Source: Bactericera cockerelli
Lineage: Eukaryota > Arthropoda > Insecta > Hemiptera > Triozidae
Length of the DNA stretch: 64,000 nt
Direction of reading: 5' to 3'
NCBI GenBank assembly: GCA_024516035.1
Contig: CM044965.1
Location: 2,767,146 to 2,831,145, forward strand
Part shown: positions 49,901 through 60,316 of the stretch, piece by piece
How the letters are laid out: the number at the start of each line of letters is the position of its first letter
Numbering within the stretch: the stretch's first letter is position 1
Translations under genes and position numbers: made by a program
Notes under the pieces: model-generated
Database searches by the model: none
What the model was told of the DNA's origin: nothing
Seen by the model: the letters and a program-made list of their open reading frames with translations, nothing else

Positions 49901-51633
49901 CTACTGTAGAGGTTTGTGGTCTGTGTTGTAGCTTATCCATCCGATAGAGTGCCTCTCATTTAACAACTGAGAATTGTCAAAAGGATTTTAACATTAAATT
50001 TGGAAGGATTTTGGTTTTTTCTTAAATGGTGTGTAAATTTATTCAAAAATCACAATTGTTTTCAACTTTTAGTTTTTAGAAGGAAGAATAGTTTTTTTTT
50101 TTTAAAAAACTAGATTTGATAGAAACTATGTTTTAGTTGATTTTTAAAGTAAACTTGTACAACATACAAGTTAAAGTAAATACTTACAGGGTGGCAGGAA
50201 CTTTGATGGTCCATGCAACTTTGGGTGTTTTTGAATCGGTAATTGAGTCCCATTGGTAACCAATGATCTCTGTGATGGTTCCAACAATGAAGAATTGCTC
50301 AGTAGATGTCATGCTACAGACTTGTAGACTTTGAGGAACATTGAAGTGATAGGTGGGTTTACCTTTGGTGCTTTCAGAGGAAGAAGATGAGTTGAATATG
50401 GATTGTAAACTGAAAAAGTGAATGAAATTTTAAAGGTCTCTTGAAAAAGATGTAATGAAGGTTAAGAAACTGTATATATCACACAGAAAAACTAGAGATA
50501 TTGTTGGGTTATATTCATAGTTCTATATTTTGGGTATTAATATTATAAAGTATGTGTCAGGTGCACAGGGACTTTTCATTTTCGAAGCAGCAAATTTCCT
50601 TGACACATCAGAGGGTATATTGAGATTTTTTTGATGATTCCATTACTTTCTTTCTAAAAGATAAGGAAAGTAAAAAATTACATGTGTGAAATTAGCATTA
50701 CTTTAGTCTATAGGATTCACATGTATGTCCTATCTGCAAAGTATTTTTCTGCCCTATTTTATAAATTTCATGTAAGATATTTTTGAAACTGAGCATACAG
50801 TGTACTATTTTCTTTATTAAATTAATAATAATTAATAAATTATAATAAAAATAAAAAAAAAACTAGAAAGGTAAGAACTTGAGATTTATTTCCTGTGTTT
50901 TTGAAACACCTTTCTCTTGGTCTAGTTAATGAAACTTTATGTAATCCCATTATGTACTACAGCTACAGCCAATAACACTGTGAACATATTTAGTTTGAAT
51001 CTAGACATTTTGCATTGTTAAAAAAAAAAAAAAACATTGCAAGATAGGCATTTAATAGAAAAATATAAGCTCCATTTCTTCATAAAAATAATAGTACACC
51101 TCTATCAGTCCATGTAAGTGAACAGAACAATATTAATAGCCCCATCATACATAGTCGAATTAGTCCACTGCTCAAACCAGGAAAGCTAACTATCCAAAGG
51201 CCATGCATGACTTTTATACAGTCCTCCATGTCCCCTTTTCCTTGCTACCGAACATAATAATACTCTTTAGTGGAAGGTAACCAACAGGCGAGGTTAATTT
51301 TTAAAGCATTTTCTACCAACTAACCCTCAGAGTCTAATTATTATGTGGTCATATACTCAAATCATTGAGGGAACATTTCTGCATCCAGTGGGATTCGAAC
51401 CAACGGATCCCTAACTACGGATTCATACTTCTTTCCCTAGTTCTAATTAATGAAACTTTATATAACTCCATTGTTTCGCTGGCATTTTTTTCACTTCCTC
51501 TTCAGAAGGGGGCCATCTCTCATACTCACTTGAACACAGCTATTTCTCCATCCATATTTCCGGCTAGAAGGAAGTTTCCACAGGGGGACATTTGCTGCGA
51601 GAGCGTAGTATTGTAATCCGAGTTATCAACCAT
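46839..51633 (-). CDS. Thoc6: THO complex subunit 6 (THOC6), six exons, complete
   Basis: WD40-repeat protein of the THO/TREX complex, which couples transcription to mRNA export in the nucleus. Exons 51530-51633, 50188-50409, 49493-49672, 48504-48666, 47232-47471 and 46839-46922 join to 993 nt (330 aa plus stop), with consistent phases. Segments align in order with remembered vertebrate THOC6: MSPCGNFLLAGNMDGEIAVF, VGTITEIIGYQWD, LYAGCGDNKIHV, GHEDYIHSIYK, CGEDGSVRLWDHR, KWVGDVSISEDWM, LCGGGSKLSLWSLR, LITLAGSSKHIDV. Human THOC6 is 341 aa, so the length fits. The start is the first ATG; the N-terminus is slightly shorter than human. Confidence 0.92.
47140..47217. mobile_element. Partial copy of the 160-bp piggyBac-like MITE
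   Basis: CATTCCGTACAGACACGCGT, GTACCACCGGTGGTACACCC and CGTCTATGTGTTAA match the right end at 18144-18303. The left end is missing. It ends 15 bp from a THOC6 donor. Confidence 0.8.
47232..47471 (-). CDS. Thoc6: THOC6 exon 5
   Basis: Acceptor CCACTCTCAG, donor GTAAGA; 80 codons, phase 0. LCGGGSKLSLWSLRAMEAMT, HIARFCEDHLMAGGRGGVFY and ALSQTKPYK: sixth blade of the propeller. Confidence 0.93.
47640..47730 (+). mobile_element. SINE family E, forward head
   Basis: CCGACCTCAGTAGCTTGATC, GGCGACGGACTTGTAACCTG and GGTTCAAGTCCCGG: A and B boxes in forward order. Confidence 0.75.
47930..48170 (-). mobile_element. SINE family D, reverse
   Basis: TTTTAGTGGGTAGCGCAGAA, TCATTTTTCCTCACGAGGTA and CTTGGCCACGGTG. 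Confidence 0.8.
48225..48430. repeat. Dispersed repeat family J, reverse
   Basis: CAACCCTTACAAGCCAGGCT, GTTCAGGACGAGCCAACTTT and AGCTGTAGCCAAGCTGACTA, reverse of 29430-29700. Confidence 0.6.
48504..48666 (-). CDS. Thoc6: THOC6 exon 4
   Basis: Acceptor GTTCTCCAG, donor GTAAGG; ESKLASCGEDGSVRLWDHRQ and SHLGKWVGDVSISEDWM. GEDGxVRLWD is a classic WD repeat. Confidence 0.95.
49020..49190 (-). repeat. Dispersed repeat family I, reverse
   Basis: GGTTCTGGGGGCCCTTGTCA, GAAGTGCTGAGTCATTCTTC, reverse of 13195-13370. Confidence 0.6.
49493..49672 (-). CDS. Thoc6: THOC6 exon 3
   Basis: Acceptor CATTTTCAG, donor GTAAGA. DMIERCDINSMLVDDSSEGL, NLYAGCGDNKIHVFCLEDGR and GHEDYIHSIYK; a WD repeat with GHxDYIH as in THOC6. 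Confidence 0.93.
50188..50409 (-). CDS. Thoc6: THOC6 exon 2
   Basis: Acceptor CTTTTTCAG, donor GTAAGT. LQSIFNSSSSSESTKGKPTY (Ser-rich loop), CSMTSTEQFFIVGTITEIIG and SITDSKTPKVAWTIKVPAT. Confidence 0.9.
50410..51529 (-). other. Thoc6: THOC6 intron 1
   Basis: AT-rich. The only recognised element is a worn reverse family A SINE at 51253-51420 (AATACTCTTTAGTGGAAGGT, GTGGGATTCGAACCAACGGA). Confidence 0.6.
51530..51633 (-). CDS. Thoc6: THOC6 exon 1 with start codon
   Basis: ATG in CACAATGGTT; MVDNSDYNTTLSQQMSPCGN then FLLAGNMDGEIAVF; donor GTGAGT. SPCGxFLxAGN matches the first THOC6 WD repeat. Confidence 0.9.
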
Positions 51634-52469
51634 TGTGATAGCCTGAGAATTATCCGGGAGAGTTAAATTAATTGAAAATCTATCCAAAAAACCTTTCTAT
51701 TTTGTAAAAACTCTGAAAAATTAACTTTCTAAAAAATTCAAAATTTCGAGGTTATGTGGTTTCATAATCAGCATCTTTGGTGAGTTTTAATTTTCATCCA
51801 TCTTTGTACCCGGTGGATTTCAACGATTAGTTTATGACGTCATAGATGACGAAACGCCACGAAACTTTATTCTCTATGCAATGTGCAGAGCTTACTTTGA
51901 AAAACCGTTACGTTTCTAGAAAATTTTAATAATGTTAAATGTAGGTATTTGAAGTTAGAACTTGGTAGTTGAACATCGACATACTGATTTGAAATTTTCA
52001 ATTACCGATTTCATTTTCTTGGTGGATCAAATTTGAAAATCAACATTAATTAAACTTAAAGTAAGTTCAAATATCAACTAAGTATTAAATCAATTACTGC
52101 GTGGGTAAGTAACAAAATCGAGATTGCAAGTTCATACTCAAACATTAGTTTCCCCACTTAAAACAATACGCACTATCTAGATTTAAGATCAAAGAGGTAT
52201 AGCCAAAAGGTCTGTTCGTTCCGCGCTAAGTTTTCCTTAAAATTGACGATCAATGCATGGGAAGAAAAAAAACCTTCTTCTTCTTCTTTCACTTTGCTTT
52301 TTCCCAAACCTCAACCTTTTCCTCATGGTTGAAGGTTGAGGTTGAGGTTGGATGGTTCTGATCCCACATTTAGTGCTTGGATAACCTTCCCATAATATAT
52401 ATTATGTATCAAGAGTAAGGCACCAGCCGGCCTGTGTATAAAGCCAAGAGTATTTAGAGATCCAACAAT
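51634..52469. other. Upstream flank of THOC6
   Basis: No TATA recognised. TGACGTCA (51835-51842) lies about 200 bp upstream of the ATG. Otherwise AT-rich, with a CCTCAACCTTTTCC / GGTTGAGGTTGAGG inverted pair near 52310-52350. Confidence 0.5.
51835..51842. promoter_or_regulatory. CRE/ATF palindrome upstream of THOC6
   Basis: TGACGTCA within TATGACGTCATAGATGACG, about 200 bp upstream of the THOC6 start codon. Role inferred from motif only. Confidence 0.35.
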
Positions 52470-52685
52470 GTGTGTTTTATTATTATTTTACACTTTATTA
52501 ATAAGGATCACATATATACAACACAGATAATTACAAATTATTATACAGTATAAGAATAAGTAAAAAGAGAGAGAAAAAAATGAAGTAAAAATAAATAAAT
52601 ATATACCTACATAATATATGTCCTAACTAAAGGGCGGGGTTATTGCCTCTGGCAATCTTTTCCATCCAACCCTTTAAGAAAACCT
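52470..52685 (-). mobile_element. SINE-like family G, reverse
   Basis: TTATTATTTTACACTTTATT, CTAAAGGGCGGGGTTATTGC and CAATCTTTTCCATCCAACCC. Confidence 0.72.
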
Positions 52686-53039
52686 GTGTTATTGTCTTTT
52701 GACCTGACATGACTGGTACCGTATTTGTTTAACGTCCCCCAGCGAGACAAAAATATCCTTCATCTAAACTCCAAACACATCGAAACAAGAGAAACATTTC
52801 TTGCACAATTTCAAATTTCTAGGTTTCTATTGCCTCACGAAGGTACATTGATCAGTGAGACAGGCAATCAGTGCAAGAACTTGACGTTTATAAATAGGTA
52901 ATAGATCATGTTGCATGTGCAAAACACTCATTGGCGGTATATGCATGAACGTTACTTGGTACCGGTACCTCTCTTGTAGTCGCTACATACAAAGTAAGTA
53001 CATAAATACCTAGTGTAAGTAAATAAGATTATACATACT

Positions 53040-53255
53040 AGGTGCACTGGTAGTCAAGTGGTTAACGCGCTAGTCTGGTAATCCAGGTAGCGTAGGGATC
53101 CGTTGGTTCGAATCCCACCCAGTGCACGAATTTTTCCTCACTAATTTGTGTTTTTGACCACATAATAATAAGACTCTGAGGGTTAGGTGGTAGAAAATGC
53201 TTTGAGCATTAACCTCGCCTGGTGGTTACCTTCCACTAAAGAGTATTATTATTAT
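53040..53255 (+). mobile_element. SINE family A, best-preserved copy
   Basis: GTGCACTGGTAGTCAAGTGG, GCGCTAGTCTGGTAATCCAG, GTTGGTTCGAATCCCACCCA, GTGCAC; the head ends are complementary (GTGCACTGG / CCCAGTGCAC). Full body and (ATT)n tail. Confidence 0.92.
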
Positions 53256-53633
53256 TACTATGAATTAGCCTAGAGCGCACATATTATGTACATTGCACAT
53301 ACAGATATTATGTACTAGGACTTATGTATAGATACTTAATTGTACATAGTTTCATCTAAGATTATTTGCATCGCCCTATCCTTCGCCGTCAATCCTCTTT
53401 GTCGTGTGCAAGTTGATTTCGAAAATTTCCCATAAAACACAAGAAAAAAAGAGGAAGAAGAGAGAGGAGGAGGAAAAGAAGAAGAGAGCATTATTCCGCA
53501 GGTTCAGTGCGTTATCCTGTGTAGTGATGACCCTCCAGTGTCAAACCAGTGGAGGATTTGCGATGATAGAAAATATACCGAAAAGTTTAGAGTTCAATTT
53601 ATTTAGGCCAGCGTTGATGGCGCGTTGAATGCA

Positions 53634-53720
53634 CAGGTTCTGTTAGGATCATCGAATTAAGCAACGTCCAGCGAGGGGAAGACTTCATGATGCTGGCGTT
53701 CCGGATCAACCCAGGCTAGG
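53634..53720 (+). other. 5S rRNA-like segment, possible 5S-derived SINE or pseudogene
   Basis: GGATCATCGAATTAAGCAAC and GTCCAGCGAGGGGAAGACTT resemble the 5S internal promoter region (GATCACCGAAGTTAAGCAAC, GGGCGCGGTTAGTACTT). The 5' third of a 5S gene is not recognisable and the C-box part is diverged. Confidence 0.4.
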
Positions 53721-53992
53721 TGAGGTTAATGTGGGTAGCAGGTTTGTGAGTTTTCTTGCGAATAGCCCCGTCTTGATATGTCTAGACGCCCAGAATTTTC
53801 AAAATCACCGCCATATTTTCTCTCTCCATATGAGAATTGATTATGTAATTGAAAATTCTTCGCAAACTGAGGATATCGATCTCGCTTTGATTTTTAACAA
53901 CCCGAGAAAAAATTCTGGACATAGTTTCTAACCACCCAGAAGGTCACTAACCTCCACTATTTCTGCCGCCTCCATGAGAATTGATTACTCAA

Positions 53993-54200
53993 TGTCCTGG
54001 TAGCTCAGTGGTCAAGCCGTCTGACTGGTAATCCAGAGGTCGCGTGTTTGAAACCCAGCCGGAACATGACAAGTTACCCTCCCATGTAGGATTTCGACCA
54101 CACAATATAATACGTCTAAGGCTTACTGCTGGAATAATGGACTCATTAGTCGTCATCAAGCATTATAAATAAGTTAGGTATATGTAATATTTATACAAAA
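53993..54200 (+). mobile_element. SINE family B, diverged
   Basis: GTCCTGGTAGCTCAGTGGTC, GTTTGAAACCCAGCCGGAAC and GGCTTACTGCTGGAATAATG; tail remnant. A second family B-type tail (AAATAAGGCGATATTATTAT) lies at 54400-54422. Confidence 0.8.
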
Positions 54201-54431
54201 CTAGGATTCTTTAAATTCAATTATAAATAAGACGATTATTTCTCAATCATTAGATCCATAGACTTGAGAATTAGAGGGTCAAGAAAAGAAATAAGACAAT
54301 TTTCTGAATATGTTTAAAATATGTAAAAAAAACACTGCCAATTATGGACAAAGTTTTCTATCAGATTCAATACTAAAAATAAATAAATTAAAAATTACTA
54401 AATAAGGCGATATTATTATTATTACCTAATT

Positions 54432-54566
54432 TTATAGACCTGTAGAAACCTCACAGTACTCCACTGACAGGGTATCACCCGGGTCATCGTGCAACGCCTC
54501 GAAAACTACACTGGGCCACGCCCACTTTGCTGGATGATGTTCCTTCATGATCAGGTACAGGGTGGA
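54432..54566 (-). CDS. Short coding-like frame, unidentified
   Basis: 44 codons on the minus strand: STLYLIMKEHHPAKW, PSVVFEALHDDPGDTLSVEY and CEVSTGL then TAA. GC-rich compared with its surroundings. Upstream across TGA the same frame stays protein-like (KHTRYIEVNECYPQIGHE), within the 95-bp array. No good acceptor is visible and I do not recognise the family; it may be a decayed exon. Confidence 0.28.
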   Translation of the reverse strand, partial: STLYLIMKEHHPAKWAWPSVVFEALHDDPGDTLSVEYCEVSTGL

Positions 54567-55070
54567 TCACTCGTGACCAATTTGTGGATAGCATTCATTC
54601 ACTTCAATGTACCGGGTGTGTTTGTCATTCTGGATGATGGTCCTTCATGATACAGGGTGAATCACTCGTGACCAATTTGTGGATAGCATTCATTCACTTC
54701 AATGTACCGGGTGTGTTTGTCATTCTGGATGATGGTCCTTCATGATACAGGGTGAATCACTCGTGACCAATTTGTGGATAGCATTCATTCACTTCAATGT
54801 ACCGGGTGTGTTTGTCATTCTGGATGATGGTCCTTCATGATACAGGGTGAATCACTCGTGACCAATTTGTGGATAGCATTCATTCACTTCAATGTACCGG
54901 GTGGTTTGTCATTCTGGATGATGGTCCTTCATGATACAGGGTGAATCACTCGTGACCAATTTGTGGATAGCATTCATTCACTTCAATGTACCGGGTGTGT
55001 TTGTCATTCTGGATGATGGTTCTTCATGATACAGGGTTAATCGCTCGTGACCAATTTGTGGATGAGCAAC
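54531..55070. repeat. 95-bp minisatellite, about six units
   Basis: Starts at 54531 (longer first unit), 54631, 54726, 54821, 54915 and 55010; each has TGGATGATGGTCCTTCATGA, CACTCGTGACCAATTTGTGG and CACTTCAATGTACCGGGTG. The first unit overlaps the coding-like frame at 54432-54566. Confidence 0.95.
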
Positions 55071-55706
55071 GGTAAACCCAAATTAAAAAAATAAATAAAT
55101 AAAAATAATAATGCAATTGTTAATCCCTCGAAATTAAAACCGTGTTTAATTTGGGAGCAATTCCAAAAAATGGAGTTTTCGATTTAATGTTTTATGTTTA
55201 ATAAATTGTAAATTAACATTTGAGGTAGTTTAGTCAATAAAAAAAGTTTTAATTTCCATACAAACTTTGGTCTCTCTATGTCCAAATTATACGTATAAAC
55301 GTCCAGACTTCACTAAACACACCTACTTCAATAATCGGCGTACAATTTTCAATATGAGATATTCCCACAACTATTAAGCCATGTATGTACCTTTGGTCAC
55401 TAATCTATGTGCATAATAATCTATGTACTAATCTATATACATAATTATGTACGTATACCAATCTACAGTCGGCTAGTCAGGTTGGACTGATCTCTGATAA
55501 TGGCTATATTGTGAAGTATGATGGCTCACGATCTGGCACGTTTTAATACCACATATAATATACCTACCTCATTTAATATCCATACATATATATTATGTAT
55601 ACTTACCTCATGGAAAATATTGTTTCTGCACAAAACCAATAGGGTATGGGGAAAAAAATCGATGTAAGAAATCGAACAGCAAAATTATTTTAATTTCCAT
55701 GTTTAA
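55071..55706. other. AT-rich intergenic DNA
   Basis: No feature recognised. Confidence 0.4.
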
Positions 55707-56154
55707 CACGTTGAACACCGAGGCTTTTTTCTAGTTTTTTTTTCCCCCCAGGTACATGGGACAAAATTGGGATTTTCAATTATGTCCCCTTTTAGGTCAC
55801 CGGTGGGTTTCATGACTGAGAAGACTGAGGCTGGTATGCAGAGACGATTTTGTAATCCCTATAGGGTTCACTGTAGGGTGGTCCCGAGCTTGCTATAGGG
55901 AATACTTCGACCTTGACAATTATTTATTAAAGAAACATCTGAATGCACATGCGCACAGAAACTTTAAAAAAACGTCTCTGAATAACAAAATAAGCTGAAG
56001 GGACAAATGATCCAGGCGTCCCCACAGTGAGGACTCTGCATGCAACCCTGAGAATCGTGCTTTGAAAAATCTGGATGAAACCCACCGGTGACTTTCAATG
56101 AACATCAGTAAAACAGCATGAAACCCACCGGTGAGTTTTATGGTGTTCAACGTG
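55707..56154. mobile_element. piggyBac-like MITE, 448 bp
   Basis: TTAA on both sides (55703-55706, 56155-56158); ends CACGTTGAACACC / GGTGTTCAACGTG. Inside, CACCGGTGGGTTTCAT and its reverse ATGAAACCCACCGGTG give further symmetry. Confidence 0.88.
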
Positions 56155-56158
56155 TTAA

Positions 56159-56603
56159 ATTTTTTTTACAAACTTGGAAACAATTTAATAAAAAAAAATC
56201 AAAATTATTGTGATTCAAAATATGTTGTAATAACAATTACTAATAGCAATTACCACGCTTTAACTCGGTTAATAACACGAATTACGAGTAAGGGCCAATG
56301 CTAATACACGGGTAATGCCAATTATCCAAATGTTATTATAATGGATGAGCTCGAAAAAATTGCAAAGTAGGTTGAATTTTTGTCTACACTTTTTGGGTTT
56401 CGTGATTTGTTGAACATTTTGAACTGTTTATAATTCGTACGAAATGAAATTAACTAGCCCGTTTTTTGCGATTAAATGGACATTGCAAAACTTAATAGAC
56501 TAATTTTTTATCAACCCAATCCAATGCACATTACAAAGATGGTCTAATGCAGGGGTCTTCAACTTGTGTCCCGCGGGCCACTTGTGTCGTGACCCGCGGA
56601 ATT
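56159..56603. other. AT-rich intergenic DNA
   Basis: No exon seen; ends with GTGTCCCGCGGGCCACTTGT near 56566, a hairpin-like CG segment. Confidence 0.4.
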
Positions 56604-56692
56604 TTCTTCCAATAGTCTGCTCCAACCGGGAGTCGAACTCGGGATCTCTGGACTACGGGCCGTAGTCTCAACCATTACGCCACAGAGGCTGA
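56604..56692 (-). mobile_element. SINE family C head, reverse
   Basis: TCTGCTCCAACCGGGAGTCG, AACTCGGGATCTCTGGACTA and CGCCACAGAGGCTG. Confidence 0.75.
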
Positions 56693-57096
56693 ATACTCCG
56701 GGCGTTATACTTGAGTTACATTTCAAGGTCCTTATGATGTTCTGACTTTGAAGAATCAAGGACACCTATAACGCTGATTGTTTGGTAAGTACAGGTCATC
56801 CGATAATGGCTTTGACCACATCTGGTGGTAGATGGTTCCTTTCTGTTTGAGTCTTCGATAAAAAAAGAAGAGACGATAGTATAATTATGATGAATATTTT
56901 ATAATAAAGTATGCATACCTAATTATATTTCGATGGAACAAAATTAAGATATGTGCTTACAATTAATTACCTACATACCTTCTAGCTAGAAGTTAATACA
57001 TTTTGTGGTTAGCCAACAAAAGTTGTGGTAACATGTCATTTATTATTGTTTACAGTATAAACATAATGTACATAGAAAATGAGAGAGCTATCATTT

Positions 57097-60000
57097 ACAA
57101 CAGCATACGCAGCACTGCCCTACACAACAGCATACACAGCACTGCCCTACACAACAGCATACGCAGCACTGCCCTACACAACAGCATACGCAGCACTGCC
57201 CTACACAACAGCATACATACGCAGCACTGCCCTACACAACAGCATACGCAGCACTGCCCTACACAACAGCATACACAGCACTGCCCTACACAACAGCATA
57301 CACAGCACTGCCCTACACAACAGCATACACAGCAGTGCCCTACACAACAGCATACGCAGCACTGCCCTACACAACAGCATACGCAGCACTGCCCTACACA
57401 ACAGCATACGCAGCACTGCCCTACACAACAGCATACACAGCACTGCCCTACACAACAGCATACACAGCACTGCCCTACACAACAGCATACGCAGCACTGC
57501 CCTACACAACAGCATACGCAGCACTGCCCTACACAACAGCATACGCAGCACTGCCCTACACAACAGCATACACAGCACTGCCCTACACAACAGCATACAC
57601 AGCACTGCCCTACACAACAGCATACACAGCACTGCCCTACACAACAGCATACACAGCACTGCCCTACACAACAGCATACACAGCACTGCCCTACACAACA
57701 GCATACACAGCACTCTACAAACAGCATACGCAGCACTGCCCTACACAACAGCATACACAGCACTGCCCTACACAACAGCATACCAGCACTGCCCTACACA
57801 ACAGCATACCAGCACTGCTACACAACAGCATACGCAGCACTGCCCTACACAACAGCATACGCAGCACTACACAACAGCATACACAGCACTGCCCTACACA
57901 ACAGCATACACAGCACTGCCCTACACAACAGCATACGCAGCACTGCCCTACACAACAGCATACCAGCACTGCCCTACACAACAGCATACGCAGCACTGCC
58001 CTACACAACAGCATACGCAGCACTACACAAACAGCATACACAGCACTGCCCTACAACAACAGCATACGACAGCACTGCCCTACACAACAGCATACGCAGC
58101 ACTGCCCTACACAACAGCATACAGCAGCCTACACACAGCATACGCAGCACTGCCCTACACAACAGCATACGCAGCACTACACAACAGCATACCACACTGC
58201 CTACACACGCATACCAGCACTGCCCTACACAACAGCATACGCAGCATGCCTACACAACAGCATACGCAGCACTGCCCTACACAACAGCATACACAGCACT
58301 GCCTACACAACAGCATACGCAGCACTGCCCTACACAACAGCATACGCAGCACTACACAACAGCATACGCAGCACTGCCCTACACAACAGCATACCAGCAT
58401 GCCTACACAACAGCATACGCAGCACTGCCCTACACAACAGCATACGCAGCACTAACACAACAGCATACGCAGCACTGCCCTACACAACAGCATACGCAGC
58501 ACTACACAACAGCATACGCAGCACTGCCCTACACAACAGCATACGCAGCACTACACAACAGCATACGCAGCACTGCCCTACACAACAGATACGCAGCACT
58601 ACACAACGCATACGCAGCACTGCCCTACACAACAGCATACACAGCACTGCCCTACACAACAGCATACGCAGCACTGCCCTAACAACGCATACACAACATG
58701 CCTAACACAGACAGCATACGCAGCACTGCCCTACACAACAGCATACCAGCACTGCCTACACAACAGCATACCAGCACTGCCCTACACAACAGCATACACA
58801 ACAGCATACACAGCACTGCCCTACACAACAGCATACACAGCACTGCCCTACACAACAGCATACGTAGCACTGCCCTACACAACAGCATACGCAGCACTAC
58901 ACAACAGCATACACAGCACTGCCCTACACAATAGCATACACAGCACTGCCCTACACAACAGCATACACAGCACTGCCCTACACAACAGCATACACAGCAC
59001 TGCCCTACACAACAGCATACATACGCAGAACTGCCCTACACAACAGCATACATACGCAGCACTGCCCTACACAACAGCATACACAGCACTGCCCTACACA
59101 ACAGCATACACAGCACTGCCCTACACAACAGCATACGCAGCACTGCCCTACACAACAGCATACGCAGCACTGCCCTACACAACAGCATACACAGCACTGC
59201 CCTACACAACAGCATACGCAGCACTGCCCTACACAACAGCATACACAGCACTGCCCTACACAACAGCATACACAGCACTGCCCTACACAACAGCATACAT
59301 ACGCAGCACTGCCCTACACAACAGCATACACAGCACTGCCCTACACAACAGCATACACAGCACTGCCCTACACAACAGCATACACAGCACTGCCCTACAC
59401 AACAGCATACATACGCAGCACTGCCCTACACAACAGCATACATACGCAGCACTGCCCTACACAACAGCATACACAGCACTGCCCTACACAACAGCATACA
59501 CAGCACTGCCCTACACAACAGCATACACAGCACTCCCCTACACAACAGCATACATACGCAGCACTGCCCTACACAACAGCATACATACGCAGCACTGCCC
59601 TACACAACAGCATACACAGCACTGCCCTACACAACAGCATACACAGCACTGCCCTACACAACAGCATACACAGCACTGCCCTACACAACAGCATACATAC
59701 GCAGCACTGCCCTACACAACAGCATACATACGCAGCACTGCCCTACACAACAGCATACACAGCACTGCCCTACACAACAGCATACACAGCACTGCCCTAC
59801 ACAACAGCATACATACGCAGCACTGCCCTACACAACAGCATACATACGCAGCACTGCCCTACACAACAGCATACACAGCACTGCCCTACACAACAGCATA
59901 CACAGCACTGCCCTACACAACAGCATACATACGCAGCACTGCCCTACACAACAGCATACACAGCACTGCCCTACACAACAGCATACGCAGCACTGCCCTA

Positions 60001-60316
60001 CACAACAGCATACGCAGCACTGCCCTACACAACAGCATACACAGCACTGCCCTACACAACAGCATACATACGCAGCACTGCCCTACACAACAGCATACGC
60101 AGCACTGCCCTACACAACAGCATACGCAGCACTGCCCTACACAACAGCATACACAGCACTGCCCTACACAACAGCATACGCAGCACTGCCCTACACAACA
60201 GCATACGCAGCACTGCCCTACACAACAGCATACGCAGCACTGCCCTACACAACAGCATACGCAGCACTGCCCTACACAACAGCATACGCAGCACTGCCCT
60301 ACACAACAGCATACGC
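57097..60316. repeat. 27-bp minisatellite, about 3.2 kb, at the SH3 gene end
   Basis: About 115-120 units; plus-strand unit core CAGCAYRCRCAGCACTGCC then CTACACAA. A 31-bp variant carries CATACATACGC; between about 58990 and 60070 the 31- and 27-bp units alternate in a higher-order pattern (two long, then about three short). Units from about 57715 to 58760 have many indels; the outer parts are nearly perfect. Five of six frames stay open (27 = 9 codons); the frame continuing the SH3 gene has TAG in each unit. The long open frames here are therefore not evidence of a protein. Confidence 0.97.

Noticed and set aside
53040..53126. Functional tRNA gene
   Set aside because: Head of a family A SINE with the standard body following.
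57003..58705. Open frames of 450-560 codons across the 27-bp array on the plus strand, and Cys/Leu-rich ones on the minus strand
   Set aside because: A 27-bp unit without stops in five frames keeps them all open; there is no gene-like composition and several frames are equally long.
57097..60316. CRISPR-like regular repeat
   Set aside because: Units are directly adjacent with no unique spacers, in an animal genome.
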